Source of the DNA: Allobosea sp. WAO
Lineage (GTDB): Bacteria > Pseudomonadota > Alphaproteobacteria > Rhizobiales > Beijerinckiaceae
Reading direction: 5' to 3'
Assembly (NCBI RefSeq): GCF_001509835.1
Contig: NZ_JXTJ01000005.1
Span: 124,001-188,000 of the forward strand
Length of the DNA stretch: 64,000 nt
Every line of letters starts with the position of its first letter. The first letter of the stretch is position 1. The translations under genes were made by a program, and so were the position numbers. The notes under the pieces are model-generated. The model had not been told where the DNA came from. It was given only the letters and a program-made list of their open reading frames with translations, and did not search any database. Below, one piece after another: positions 26,177 to 34,841 of this stretch.

Positions 26177-27220
26177 TCAGACTCCGAACCTGAATTCACT
26201 GAGCTGGCGATAGACCTCGCCCGGCCGCAGCACCGTTGAGGGAAAATGCGGCAGGTTCGGCGAATCCGGCACATGCTGCGGTTCCAGCGCTATCCCGGCA
26301 TTGGGGCCATAGGCAACACCGTCCAGCCCCGGCACCGGGGTGGCGAGCTTGGCGCCGTCATAGACCTGCAGCGCCGGCTCGCTTGTCCAGACCTCCATGG
26401 AAAGCCCCGAACGCCGGGAGCGCAGCGTCGCGGCATGGGCGAGTTCGAGCCCGCCAGCGGCCGGCTCACGCCGGTCGCGGCGCAGGATGAAGTTGTGGTC
26501 GTACCAGAAGCGGCTGCCATCCGGGTTGGCGAATCGGACCGGCCGGGTCTTCCGGAAATCGAAGGGCGTGGCGGCGACATCGGCGAGCGAGCCATCGGGG
26601 ATCAGGTCGGCATCGACCGGCGTCGTCAGGTTGGCACGGACTTCGAGCTCATGGTCGAGGATATCGGGCCCGTCATCGAGCCGGAAATAGGAGTGATGGG
26701 CGAGATTGACGATGGTCGGCGCATCGGTGGTGGCCGAGAGCTCGAGGCGCAGGGTCGCGCCGTCGACCAGAGCGTAGCGGCACCAGACCCGCAGTGTGCC
26801 GGGATAGCCGGCATCGCCATCGGCCGAGACCAGCGCCAGCGTCACGCTGGCCTCGTCGTGCTGGATCATGGTCCAGGGCCGCTTGCCGAAACCCTGGCCG
26901 CCACCATGCAGCGAGTGCTTGCCGCCCTGGTTCAGCGGCGTGCGATGGGACACCCCGTCGAGCATGAAGCGGCCATGGCCGATGCGGTTGGCGAAGCGCC
27001 CGGCGATCGCCCCCATATGCGGCGAATGCGCGGGGTAGTCCGCGAAATCCGGGAAGCCGAGCACGACGCGCTGGCGGCGGCCGTCGGGCAGCGGCACGAC
27101 AAGGTCGCGCAGCACCGCGCCCCATTCCATCACCCTGGCCTCGGCGCCGCCGGGCGAATGCAGAACCGCCTCATGGATCGGCGTGCCGTCGTCGAGATGG
27201 CCGAAGAGAGCTTTGTTCAA
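26177..27220 (-). CDS. galM: Aldose 1-epimerase (galactose mutarotase)
   Basis: A 347-residue GalM-fold enzyme that interconverts alpha and beta anomers of aldoses. Key features are 'GFPDFADYPAHSPHMGAIAGRFANRIGHGRF' (with the NR), 'GGKHSLHGGGQGFGKRPW' (first active-site His), 'IVNLAHHSYFRL' (second His), 'FWYDHNFIL' (Asp) and 'GIALEPQHVPDSPNLPHFPST' (catalytic Glu). The start is TTG at 27220; no ATG lies nearby and GGAG is about 12 nt upstream. It precedes the PfkB kinase and follows vapC by 24 nt. Confidence 0.93.
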   Translation of the reverse strand: MNKALFGHLDDGTPIHEAVLHSPGGAEARVMEWGAVLRDLVVPLPDGRRQRVVLGFPDFADYPAHSPHMGAIAGRFANRIGHGRFMLDGVSHRTPLNQGGKHSLHGGGQGFGKRPWTMIQHDEASVTLALVSADGDAGYPGTLRVWCRYALVDGATLRLELSATTDAPTIVNLAHHSYFRLDDGPDILDHELEVRANLTTPVDADLIPDGSLADVAATPFDFRKTRPVRFANPDGSRFWYDHNFILRRDRREPAAGGLELAHAATLRSRRSGLSMEVWTSEPALQVYDGAKLATPVPGLDGVAYGPNAGIALEPQHVPDSPNLPHFPSTVLRPGEVYRQLSEFRFGV

Positions 27221-27244
27221 GGTCGGATAGCTCCGCTGGGACTG

Positions 27245-27655
27245 TCAGGCTCCGAAGCGGATGCCGTCGATATCCGTGTGGACGAAATCATTGCCCTTGT
27301 AGGCGAGCTTGAGGCCCGACGTCAGCGCCGCCGCATAGGCGAAACAATCGCCCATGTTGAGACGGGCCGGATGGCCCGAGACGTGATGATAGCGGGCAGC
27401 GCAAGCATGTGCTGCGCCCCCCACCTCCGGGCCGATCGGCATAACCGTCACCCCGGCACCATCGATGAAGGCACAGACGACCTCATAAGCTCGGTCGATG
27501 GTCAAACGCTTGACCACAGCAAGCCGAGTCGACGCCTCGAACATGGCGATAGCGGAGGTTGCATGCCCGCCTTCTTCCGCCAGCGACGCTCTGAACGCGA
27601 CCGCTTCAGGCTCTTCCAGCAGATTGGCGAGTATCACGGACGCATCGAGGAACAT
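27245..27655 (-). CDS. vapC: VapC-type PIN-domain toxin
   Basis: A 136-residue PIN-domain ribonuclease, the toxin of a type II toxin-antitoxin pair. It starts 'MFLDASVILANLLEE', with the first catalytic Asp at residue 4. Further acidic residues are the Glu in 'MFEASTRL' and the Asp in 'LNMGDCFAYAAAL', with a late 'YKGNDFVHTDI' completing the site. The ATG at 27655 shares one base with the vapB stop (TGATG); a GTG one codon upstream is possible. Confidence 0.92.
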   Translation of the reverse strand: MFLDASVILANLLEEPEAVAFRASLAEEGGHATSAIAMFEASTRLAVVKRLTIDRAYEVVCAFIDGAGVTVMPIGPEVGGAAHACAARYHHVSGHPARLNMGDCFAYAAALTSGLKLAYKGNDFVHTDIDGIRFGA

Positions 27656-27900
27656 CACGCGTCACCGTATTCGCGATCGAAGAATTCCTTATGCGTCATG
27701 CCGTCGTCGACGATGGGATGCCCGGCCAACATCTCCTGGGCCTTGCGCGTCGCTTCCTCGACCCGCACGCGACGTTCTTCACGCCGTCTGAGCTCATTTT
27801 CGACGGCAAGCCCGATAGCCCCTTGCAAGCTCGTGCCGGACAGCCTCGCGAGCTCCCGCACCTGCCTGTCGATCTTCTCGTCGCGCACCAGAATGCCCAT
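27655..27900 (-). CDS. vapB: VapB-type antitoxin
   Basis: An 81-residue antitoxin. The N-terminal ~45 residues ('MGILVRDEKIDRQVRELARLSGTSLQGAIGLAVENELRRREE') match the ribbon-helix-helix/PSK-type DNA-binding form. The C-terminal tail ('EMLAGHPIVDDGMTHKEFFDREYGDA') would wrap the toxin. It begins 8 nt from a perfect palindrome that overlaps its promoter, as expected of autoregulation. Confidence 0.9.
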   Translation of the reverse strand: MGILVRDEKIDRQVRELARLSGTSLQGAIGLAVENELRRREERRVRVEEATRKAQEMLAGHPIVDDGMTHKEFFDREYGDA

Positions 27901-27908
27901 GCGAGCCC

Positions 27909-27952
27909 CCCTGATATCATCAGATGATATCAGGGAGCATATCAGCCCACAA
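27909..27952 (-). promoter_or_regulatory. vapBC promoter and operator
   Basis: On the minus strand TTGTGG (at 27947-27952), 17 bases, then TATCAT (27924-27929) form the promoter. A perfect inverted repeat CCCTGATATCAT-CAG-ATGATATCAGGG (27909-27935) covers the -10 and start region. Each arm also contains the self-palindrome TGATATCA, giving two phased half-sites for an antitoxin dimer pair. Confidence 0.75.
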
Positions 27953-27967
27953 TCAGGCGCCCCCCGC

Positions 27968-28417
27968 TCACCAGACGCCGGTGTTGGGCATGCTCAGCCA
28001 CGGCTCGGCCGGCGGCTTGGGCTCGCCCTTCTGGAGCAGTTCGATCGAGATGTTGTCGGGCGAGCGGATGAAGGCCATGTTACCGTCGCGCGGCGGCCGG
28101 TTGATGGTGATGCCGGCCTTCATCAGCTTGTCGCAGGTCGCATAGATGTCGTCGACCTCGTAGGCGAGGTGACCGAAATTGCGCCCGCCGGTGTAGACCT
28201 CCGGATCCCAGTTATGGGTCAGCTCCAGGGTCGGCCGGCCACGACTACCCTGCTCCTTCACGTTGGGCGCATCGTCCGGCGCGGCGAGAAAGACGAGCGT
28301 GAACCGCCCCTTCTCGTTCTCCATGCGGCGGGTTTCGACGAGACCGAACTTGGTCACGTAGAAATCGAGTGCGGCATCGAGGTCGGTGACGCGCACCATG
28401 GTGTGGAGATATCTCAC
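27968..28417 (-). CDS. gloA: Lactoylglutathione lyase (glyoxalase I)
   Basis: A 149-residue VOC-fold enzyme that isomerises the methylglyoxal-glutathione hemithioacetal. It starts '[20 protein letters not shown]' with the first metal His. Then come '[14 protein letters not shown]', '[37 protein letters not shown]' (metal Glu and His) and '[16 protein letters not shown]' (last Glu). Length and order fit GloA; the C-terminal ~20 residues are an extension. The start is GTG at 28417 with GGGAG upstream. Confidence 0.9.
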   Translation of the reverse strand: MRYLHTMVRVTDLDAALDFYVTKFGLVETRRMENEKGRFTLVFLAAPDDAPNVKEQGSRGRPTLELTHNWDPEVYTGGRNFGHLAYEVDDIYATCDKLMKAGITINRPPRDGNMAFIRSPDNISIELLQKGEPKPPAEPWLSMPNTGVW

Positions 28418-28496
28418 GGCTCTTCTCCCAGGGTTGATCTGGCCGATAGATCGGGCCAAACCCGCCATTCGCCAAGAGGGCTCACGCGGACTTACC

Positions 28497-29948
28497 ATGA
28501 CCGACACGCAGGATCGCATGCCGACAGCGGCCGCTTCGGCCGAGGTGTCGCGGATCAAGCAGCGGGCAGCGGCGCTCTCGGTCGCCGCCAGCGTGCTGCT
28601 GACGCTGGCGAAATTCGCGGCGGCGCTGGTTTCGGGCTCGCTGGCGCTGTTGACTGACGCGCTGCAGGGTCTGATCGACATTGGCTCGACCCTGTTCACC
28701 TGGTTCGCGGTGCGCGCCGCCGACAAGCCGGCCGATGACGAGCATCATTACGGTCATGGCAAGGTCGAGGCGCTGGCAGCGCTGCTCGAGACCGCGATCC
28801 TGTTCGGGCTCTCGGGCGCGATTCTCTGGGAAGCGATCAACCGCCTGCGCGCCGGAACGGAGCCCCCGGTCGAGGTGACCGCACTGGTCGTCGGCGTGCT
28901 CCTGTTCTCGCTGATGGTCGACGCGACGCGCTGGCGGGCCCTGACCACGGTCGCGCGCGACACCCGCAGCGAGGCGCTCGCCGCCGAGGCGACGCATTTC
29001 GCCACAGATTTCGTCGGCACGGCGCTGGTGCTCGCCGGCCTCGTGCTGTCGCGGATGGGCGTACCGATGGCCGACAGCGCGACGGCGCTCGGCCTCGCGC
29101 TCTACATGATCCTCACCGCCTTCCGGCTCGGCCGGCGGACCATCGACACGCTGATCGATGCAGCGCCCAAGGGGCTCTCGGAGCGCCTGCGCCAGGCCGC
29201 CAGCGAAGTGCCGGGCGTGGTCGGGGTCGAATGGCTGAAGCTGCGCCCGGCCGGCGGGCAGGTCCAGGGCGAGATCGGCATCCTGGTCTCGCGCACCTTG
29301 CCGCTCGACCGCGTCACCGCAATCAAGTCCGAACTGCTGGCGGCGCTGGCAGTCGCCGAGCCCAATGCCGAAATCACAGTCACGGCCAATCCGGTACAGG
29401 TCGACGACGAGACGGTGCTGGAGCGCGTCCTGCTGATCGCGCTCAAGATGAAGGTGCCGGTGCACCATGTCAGCGTCCACTCGATCGGCGAGCGCCTCTC
29501 AGTCTCGCTCGACATGGAGGTCGATGCCGGCCTGCCGCTGTCCGAGGCGCACGAGATCGCGACGCGGCTGGAACGGGCGATCCGCGACGAATTCGGGCGC
29601 GAGACCGAGGTCGAGACCCATATCGAGCCGATGGAGACCAGCCAGCCGAGCGGCCACAACGCCGCCTGGGAAACCGTCGAGGCGATCGGCAAGGCGATCG
29701 CGCAGGAGGCGGCGCGCGCTGCCGAGTCCGGCGGACCGATCCGCGACATCCACAGCGTGCGCGTGCGCGAGACCCGCAACGGCCTCGTCGTCAACTATCA
29801 CTGCCGAGCCGAGGGCGGACTCGACGTCGCCGCCGTGCACCACGCCGTCGACGCGATCGAGCGGGCGGTCAGGCAGGCACGCCCGGATGTCTGCCGGCTG
29901 GTCAGCCATGCTGAGCCCCTGCCCATGGCCTCGCCGGCTCAGGCCTGA
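28497..29948 (+). CDS. Cation diffusion facilitator (metal efflux) with extended C-terminus
   Basis: A 483-residue CDF transporter that exports divalent metals by proton antiport. The six-helix core covers about residues 20-215, with '[27 protein letters not shown]' (TM2, metal Asp) and '[16 protein letters not shown]' (HxxxHGK signature). The usual cytoplasmic dimer domain follows. The protein then continues to about 480 with what looks like two further repeats of that domain ('[22 protein letters not shown]', '[23 protein letters not shown]'), so it is about 180 residues longer than a standard CDF. The last 10 nt overlap the convergent permease gene. Confidence 0.9.
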   Translation: MTDTQDRMPTAAASAEVSRIKQRAAALSVAASVLLTLAKFAAALVSGSLALLTDALQGLIDIGSTLFTWFAVRAADKPADDEHHYGHGKVEALAALLETAILFGLSGAILWEAINRLRAGTEPPVEVTALVVGVLLFSLMVDATRWRALTTVARDTRSEALAAEATHFATDFVGTALVLAGLVLSRMGVPMADSATALGLALYMILTAFRLGRRTIDTLIDAAPKGLSERLRQAASEVPGVVGVEWLKLRPAGGQVQGEIGILVSRTLPLDRVTAIKSELLAALAVAEPNAEITVTANPVQVDDETVLERVLLIALKMKVPVHHVSVHSIGERLSVSLDMEVDAGLPLSEAHEIATRLERAIRDEFGRETEVETHIEPMETSQPSGHNAAWETVEAIGKAIAQEAARAAESGGPIRDIHSVRVRETRNGLVVNYHCRAEGGLDVAAVHHAVDAIERAVRQARPDVCRLVSHAEPLPMASPAQA

Positions 29949-30901
29949 AGGAGACGGGCCAGGGCAGTGTAGAGCGGCAGGCCGACGATCAGGTTGAAGG
30001 GAAACGTCACCGCGAGGGCGGCCGCGAGCGCCGGCGTGCCGTCGGCCTCCGGCAGGGCCGACCGTATGGCCGCCGGAGCGACGATGTAGGAGGCGCTCGC
30101 CGCCAGCGTCGCCAGAACGACGGAGCCGCCCACCGACAGCCCGAGCAACTTGGCCACGACGAGGCCGAGCCCGGCATTGGCCAGCGGAGCGACGAGGCCG
30201 AAGCCGACGAGCGCCAGCGCGGCGCTCCGGATCGCGCTCGTACTGCGGGCAACCTGAATGCCGAGATCGAGCAGGAAGAGGCACAGCAACCCACGGAACA
30301 GGTCGTCGAAGAGCGGCCTGACCGGCGCGATGCCGGCAGGACCGACGATGGCGCCGATCGCGAGGCCTCCAATCAGCAGAACGATGCTCTTGCGCGAGAG
30401 TATCGTCGTCAGCACGGGCCAGAGCGAACCGGCCGAGCCGCCGGCCAAACGTGCCAGCGCGATCGCGACGAGGATCGCCGGCACCTCCATCACCGCGAGC
30501 AGCGCAGTCGCTCCCGGTTCGGGGGCGATTCCGACGAGATTGAGATAGGCCAAGGCCGCGATGAAGGTGACAGCCGAGACCGAGCCGTAATGGGCAGCCA
30601 GCGATGCGGCATCCGGCACAGAGAAGCCGGCAAGCCGCCGCGCCGCGGCGAAAATCCAGAGCGGAACGACCAGCGCGATCCCCGTACCCGCCAGGAGCAA
30701 GGGGATGGAGACAGGGCTGCCGGAATTCAACTCGGCACCGCCCTTCAGGCCGATCGCGAGCATCAGATAGATAGCGAGGAAGCGTGAAAGGGGCTCGGGA
30801 ACGGCCAGGTCGCTGCGCAAGGCGACCGAGAGAACCCCGAGCAGGAAGCACAGGGTCATGGGAGAGAGCAGGCTGCTGGTCGCGATGTCGAGGCTGGGCA
30901 T
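29939..30901 (-). CDS. SbtA/DUF897-like sodium-dependent bicarbonate permease
   Basis: A 320-residue polytopic protein with about ten hydrophobic helices. 'FLAIYLMLAIGLKGGAEL', 'AAHYGSVSAVTFIAAL' and 'PAILVAIALARLAGG' are typical of the DUF897/SbtA family, named for the cyanobacterial bicarbonate transporter. In heterotrophs the substrate is unproven. It lacks a neighbouring SbtB regulator but is divergent from a LysR gene across a palindrome. ATG 30901 is used, preceded by a modest TGGAAA. Confidence 0.87.
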   Translation of the reverse strand: MPSLDIATSSLLSPMTLCFLLGVLSVALRSDLAVPEPLSRFLAIYLMLAIGLKGGAELNSGSPVSIPLLLAGTGIALVVPLWIFAAARRLAGFSVPDAASLAAHYGSVSAVTFIAALAYLNLVGIAPEPGATALLAVMEVPAILVAIALARLAGGSAGSLWPVLTTILSRKSIVLLIGGLAIGAIVGPAGIAPVRPLFDDLFRGLLCLFLLDLGIQVARSTSAIRSAALALVGFGLVAPLANAGLGLVVAKLLGLSVGGSVVLATLAASASYIVAPAAIRSALPEADGTPALAAALAVTFPFNLIVGLPLYTALARLLQA

Positions 30902-30955
30902 GTCGATTTCCAGTGAGGCGCCCCCGCCATAGAGCCGGCACCTCATCGACAAAAG

Positions 30956-30981
30956 GCAATGATCGACATATTGATCATTGC
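30956..30981. promoter_or_regulatory. LysR-type operator between permease and regulator genes
   Basis: A perfect 9-bp inverted repeat GCAATGATC-N8-GATCATTGC lies in the 98-bp divergent region, 19 nt before the LysR start. It contains the T-N11-A geometry expected of LysR family sites and is the only strong palindrome there. Confidence 0.65.
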
Positions 30982-30999
30982 GATCTGAAATGATTTTCG

Positions 31000-31899
31000 A
31001 TGCCGCAATCGCCACCTCCCTTCGAGCTCGACCTGTTGCGGAGCTTCGTCGCCGTGCTCGACTTGGGCTCGTTCACCCGCGCGGCCGAGCGGCTCGATCT
31101 CAGCCAGGCGACCGTCAGCCTGCAGATGCAGCGCCTCGAGGAACGCACCGGCCGGCGCCTGCTACAGCGGCGTAGCGGCGCCGGCGGTTACGTCCTGGCA
31201 ACCCCGGAGGGCGAGATCCTGGCGCTGACGGCCCGCCGCATGCTGGCCCTGGCGGAAGAGGCGCGGATCGCGCTCGCCGGGCCGGGTCTCGGCGGGCGGC
31301 TGCGGCTCGGCACGCCGGAAGACTTCGCGACCTGGCATCTGCCGGACATTCTCGGCCAGTTCACCCGAGCTCATCCCGGAGTAATGCTCGAGGTCGCCTG
31401 CGACTTCTCGGCGAACCTGCTCGATGGCTTCGCCAAGGGGCTTTACGATCTCATTCTGTTCAAGCGCGATCCGCAGCGGCAGTTGCCCACGGGCAGCGGC
31501 TTCGGCGTCTGGCGCGAGCCGCTGGTCTGGGTGACCTCGCCCCGCCTCGCCGCGCTTCCGGCACCGGAGACCCTGCCGCTGATTCTCGCCCCCGCGCCGG
31601 ACGTCTACCGCCGGCGCGCGCTCGAGGCGCTCGAGGCGGCGGGGCGCAGCTGGCGCATCGTCTTCGCCAGCCCGAGCCTGGCCGGGCTCCATGCAGCCGC
31701 ACGCGCCGGTCTCGGCTGGACGGTACTCCCGGCAGGCATGGTGCCGCCGGGGCTGGTGACGCTCGAGGCCGCCTCGGAGGGCCTTCCCTTGCTGGCCGAG
31801 GCAGAGCTGGTGCTCTATGCCGCCGCCGGCCCCCGCTCCCCGGCACTCGACCGGCTTCACCGCCATATCGTCCAATCCCTCGAAGCCCGGCGCCGCTGA
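31000..31899 (+). CDS. LysR-family transcriptional regulator
   Basis: A 299-residue regulator. The N-terminal winged helix (about residues 8-66) is 'FELDLLRSFVAVLDLGSFTRAAERLDLSQATVSLQMQRLEERTGRRLLQR', textbook LysR. The effector domain (about 95-295) has 'GRLRLGTPEDFATWHLPDIL' and 'LDGFAKGLYDLILFKRD'. The gene is divergent from the SbtA-like permease, which it most likely controls. pepN begins 72 nt downstream. Confidence 0.93.
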   Translation: MPQSPPPFELDLLRSFVAVLDLGSFTRAAERLDLSQATVSLQMQRLEERTGRRLLQRRSGAGGYVLATPEGEILALTARRMLALAEEARIALAGPGLGGRLRLGTPEDFATWHLPDILGQFTRAHPGVMLEVACDFSANLLDGFAKGLYDLILFKRDPQRQLPTGSGFGVWREPLVWVTSPRLAALPAPETLPLILAPAPDVYRRRALEALEAAGRSWRIVFASPSLAGLHAAARAGLGWTVLPAGMVPPGLVTLEAASEGLPLLAEAELVLYAAAGPRSPALDRLHRHIVQSLEARRR

Positions 31900-31970
31900 C
31901 CCGGCGGCGTTTGCCGACCGGGCGCACCCGCGATAGACCGCTTGCAGACGATCCCAGCCAGCGAGTGCCC

Positions 31971-34613
31971 ATGCGCGCCGAAGACGCCCCGATGATCCGC
32001 CTCGAGGACTACCGCCCGTCCGACTGGCTGATCGACACCGTCGACCTCGACATCGTGCTCGACGCGAACCGCACGCGGGTGCGTGCCCTGCTGCAGCTCA
32101 GGCCGAACCCGCAGGGCCGCGCCGGCGCACCGCTGGTGCTCGACGGCGACGAGCTCACGCTCGGCTCGATCGCGCTCGACGATGTGCCGCTCGACGCCGC
32201 CCTCTACAGCGCGACGCCGCAGTCGCTGACGCTGCCCTCCCCGCCGGAGCGGGCCTTCTCGCTGCGGATCGAGACCGAGCTGAACCCAGCCGCCAACACC
32301 AAGCTGATGGGGCTCTATCGTTCCAGCGGCGTCTACTGCACGCAGTGCGAGGCCGACGGCTTCCGCCGCATCACCTATTTCCTCGACCGGCCGGACGTGA
32401 TGAGCGTCTACACGGTCAGGCTCGAGGCGCAGAAGGCCGAGGCGCCGGTACTGCTGGCGAACGGTAACCTCGTCGCCGCGGCAGAACTTCCCGGCGGCGA
32501 GCGCCATTTCGCCGTCTGGCATGACCCGCATCCCAAGCCCGCCTATCTCTTCGCCATCGTCGGCGGCAGGCTCGACCATGTCCGCCAGCCCTACGTCACC
32601 GCCGATGGCCGCAAGGTCGAGCTCGCGGTCTATGTCGAGCCGGGCAAGGCCGGGCGCGCCGGCTGGGCGCTCGACTCGCTGGTGCGCTGCATGCGCTGGG
32701 ACGAGCGCGTCTTCGGCCGGAACTACGATCTTGACGTGTTCAACGTCGTCGCCGTGTCGGATTTCAACATGGGCGCGATGGAGAACAAGGGCCTCAACAT
32801 CTTCAACGACAAATACGTGCTGGCCGATCCGCCGACGGCGAGCGACGGTGACTACATCTCGATCGAGGCGATCATCGCCCACGAGTATTTCCACAACTGG
32901 ACCGGCAACCGCATCACCTGCCGCGACTGGTTTCAGCTCTGCCTGAAGGAGGGCCTCACGGTCTTCCGTGACCAGGAGTTCTCCTCCGACGAGCGCTCGC
33001 GCCCGGTGAAGCGCATCGCCGATGTCCGCACGCTGCGCTCGACCCAGTTCTCCGAGGATGCCGGCCCCCTCGCCCACCCGGTCCGGCCGCGCGCCTACAA
33101 GGAGATCAACAACTTCTACACGCCGACGGTCTACGAGAAGGGCGCGGAAGTGATCCGCATGCTCAAGGTGCTGATCGGCGACGACGCCTTCGCGCGCGGC
33201 ATGGACCTCTATTTCGAGCGCTGCGACGGCACGGCGGCGACGATCGAGGAGTTCCTCGATTGCTTCATCGAAACTTCGGGCCAGGACCTCGGCCATTTCG
33301 CCAGATGGTATGAGCAGGCGGGCACACCGACCGTGGTGGCGAGCGGCCGCTACGACGCCGCCACGCAGAGCTTCACGCTCGACCTCGCCCAGTCGACGCC
33401 GCCGACCCCCGGCCAGTCCGAGAAGGCGCCGGTCGTCATCCCCGTTGCCCTCGGCCTCGTCGGCAAGGCCGGCGACCTGCCGCTCGACAGCCTCTCGCCG
33501 GCACTGAAGGCCGGCGGAGTGGTCGTGCTCGACGAGCCCTCGCTGAGCGTGACCTTCACCGGGCTCACCGAAGCGCCGGCCCCCTCGCTGCTGCGCGGCT
33601 TCTCCGCGCCGGTGCGGCTCGAGCTCGACCTCGGCGATGCCGAGCTGCTGCGCCTGTTCAGCGCCGACAGCGATTCCTTCAATCGCTGGCAGGCCTTCCA
33701 GACGGTCGCGACGCGGGCGTTGGTGCGCGCCGGCGCGGGCAGCGACCTCTCGCAGCTCGACGATAAGGCGAGCGAGTTGGCGCAGGCCCTGAAGGGCTTC
33801 CTCGCCGGCCCCGCCACCGCCGATCCGGCTTTCGCCGCACAGGTGCTGCGCCTGCCGGGACCGGCCGACATCGCCCGCGAGATCGGCCGCAACGTCGATC
33901 CCGACGCCGTCTTCGCTGCGCATCGCAAGCTCTCGCGTGGGATCGGTATCGCGCTCAGTCGGCCGCTCGCGGAGCTGCATTCCAGCTTGCGCGAGGCCGG
34001 CCCCTATTCGCCGGCCGCCGGGCCGGCCGGCCGGCGGGCACTGCGCAACGAAGCGCTCGGCCTGCTCGCCCTCGCCACGCCGGAGGAGGCCAGCAAGTTG
34101 GCACAGGCGCAGTTCGCCGAAGCGGACAACCTGACCGACAGGCTGGCGGCGCTCGCCGCCATGACGCTGATCCCGGGCGAGGCGCGCGAGGCGCTGATCG
34201 CGCGCTTCTCTGAACTCTATGCCGGCGAGCCGCTTGTCCTAGACAAATGGCTGATGGCGCAGGCGCTGATCCCGGAGGCCGGCACGCTCGACCGGGTCAA
34301 GGCGCTGATGGCGAGCCCGACATTCTCGCTCGGCAATCCCAACCGCGTGCGCGCGCTGATCGGCGGCCTTGCGGCCAATCTGACCCAGTTCAATCGCGCC
34401 GACGGCGCCGGCTACGGCTTCATTGCCGGAATCGTGATCGAGCTCGACCGGTCCAACCCGCAGGTCGCCTCGCGGCTGCTGAGCTCGTTCAAGACCTGGC
34501 GCATGCTCGAAGATGGCCGCCGCGAGAAGGCCCGCAGCGCGCTCGCCATGGTCGCGGCGACGCCGGGATTGTCGCGCGATGTCGCCGATATCGCGGCTCG
34601 CTCGCTAGCCTGA
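31971..34613 (+). CDS. pepN: Aminopeptidase N (M1 family)
   Basis: An 880-residue zinc aminopeptidase that removes N-terminal residues from peptides in the cytoplasm. 'FNMGAMENKGLNIFN' is the substrate-binding GAMEN motif. 'HEYFHNWTGNRITCRDWFQLCLKEG' gives the zinc site (His304, His308, then Glu) and catalytic Glu305. The C-terminal helical domain runs to 'VADIAARSLA'. Length equals the E. coli enzyme class. ATG 31971 was chosen over an upstream in-frame ATG at 31911, which would add a basic non-family extension. Confidence 0.96.
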   Translation: MRAEDAPMIRLEDYRPSDWLIDTVDLDIVLDANRTRVRALLQLRPNPQGRAGAPLVLDGDELTLGSIALDDVPLDAALYSATPQSLTLPSPPERAFSLRIETELNPAANTKLMGLYRSSGVYCTQCEADGFRRITYFLDRPDVMSVYTVRLEAQKAEAPVLLANGNLVAAAELPGGERHFAVWHDPHPKPAYLFAIVGGRLDHVRQPYVTADGRKVELAVYVEPGKAGRAGWALDSLVRCMRWDERVFGRNYDLDVFNVVAVSDFNMGAMENKGLNIFNDKYVLADPPTASDGDYISIEAIIAHEYFHNWTGNRITCRDWFQLCLKEGLTVFRDQEFSSDERSRPVKRIADVRTLRSTQFSEDAGPLAHPVRPRAYKEINNFYTPTVYEKGAEVIRMLKVLIGDDAFARGMDLYFERCDGTAATIEEFLDCFIETSGQDLGHFARWYEQAGTPTVVASGRYDAATQSFTLDLAQSTPPTPGQSEKAPVVIPVALGLVGKAGDLPLDSLSPALKAGGVVVLDEPSLSVTFTGLTEAPAPSLLRGFSAPVRLELDLGDAELLRLFSADSDSFNRWQAFQTVATRALVRAGAGSDLSQLDDKASELAQALKGFLAGPATADPAFAAQVLRLPGPADIAREIGRNVDPDAVFAAHRKLSRGIGIALSRPLAELHSSLREAGPYSPAAGPAGRRALRNEALGLLALATPEEASKLAQAQFAEADNLTDRLAALAAMTLIPGEAREALIARFSELYAGEPLVLDKWLMAQALIPEAGTLDRVKALMASPTFSLGNPNRVRALIGGLAANLTQFNRADGAGYGFIAGIVIELDRSNPQVASRLLSSFKTWRMLEDGRREKARSALAMVAATPGLSRDVADIAARSLA

Positions 34614-34656
34614 TGCGACCGTCGGCAGGCGGCTGCGAGGCCGCTTGCCACAAAGG

Positions 34657-34671
34657 TTAACGGATCATTAC
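34657..34671. promoter_or_regulatory. Near-consensus CtrA-type site upstream of the PAS kinase
   Basis: TTAA-N7-TTAC at 34657-34671 differs by one base from the full CtrA site. It sits in the 228-bp AT-richer gap between pepN and the sensor kinase gene, the only place nearby for the kinase promoter. Otherwise this gap shows no gene. Confidence 0.35.
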
Positions 34672-34841
34672 GCGCACAGGATTCATCGACAATTTTAAGC
34701 AACCATAGCGCGTAAAGTGAGTGTACTACTCAACTCAAAGCTAGACAAAAAGCCGCCCGCGGATTCAACTGAAACTGATTCGGGGATGCGGCACGTCTCC
34801 CGATCTTACTGACGGTACATCGCTTCCGAAGGGGGACGGGC

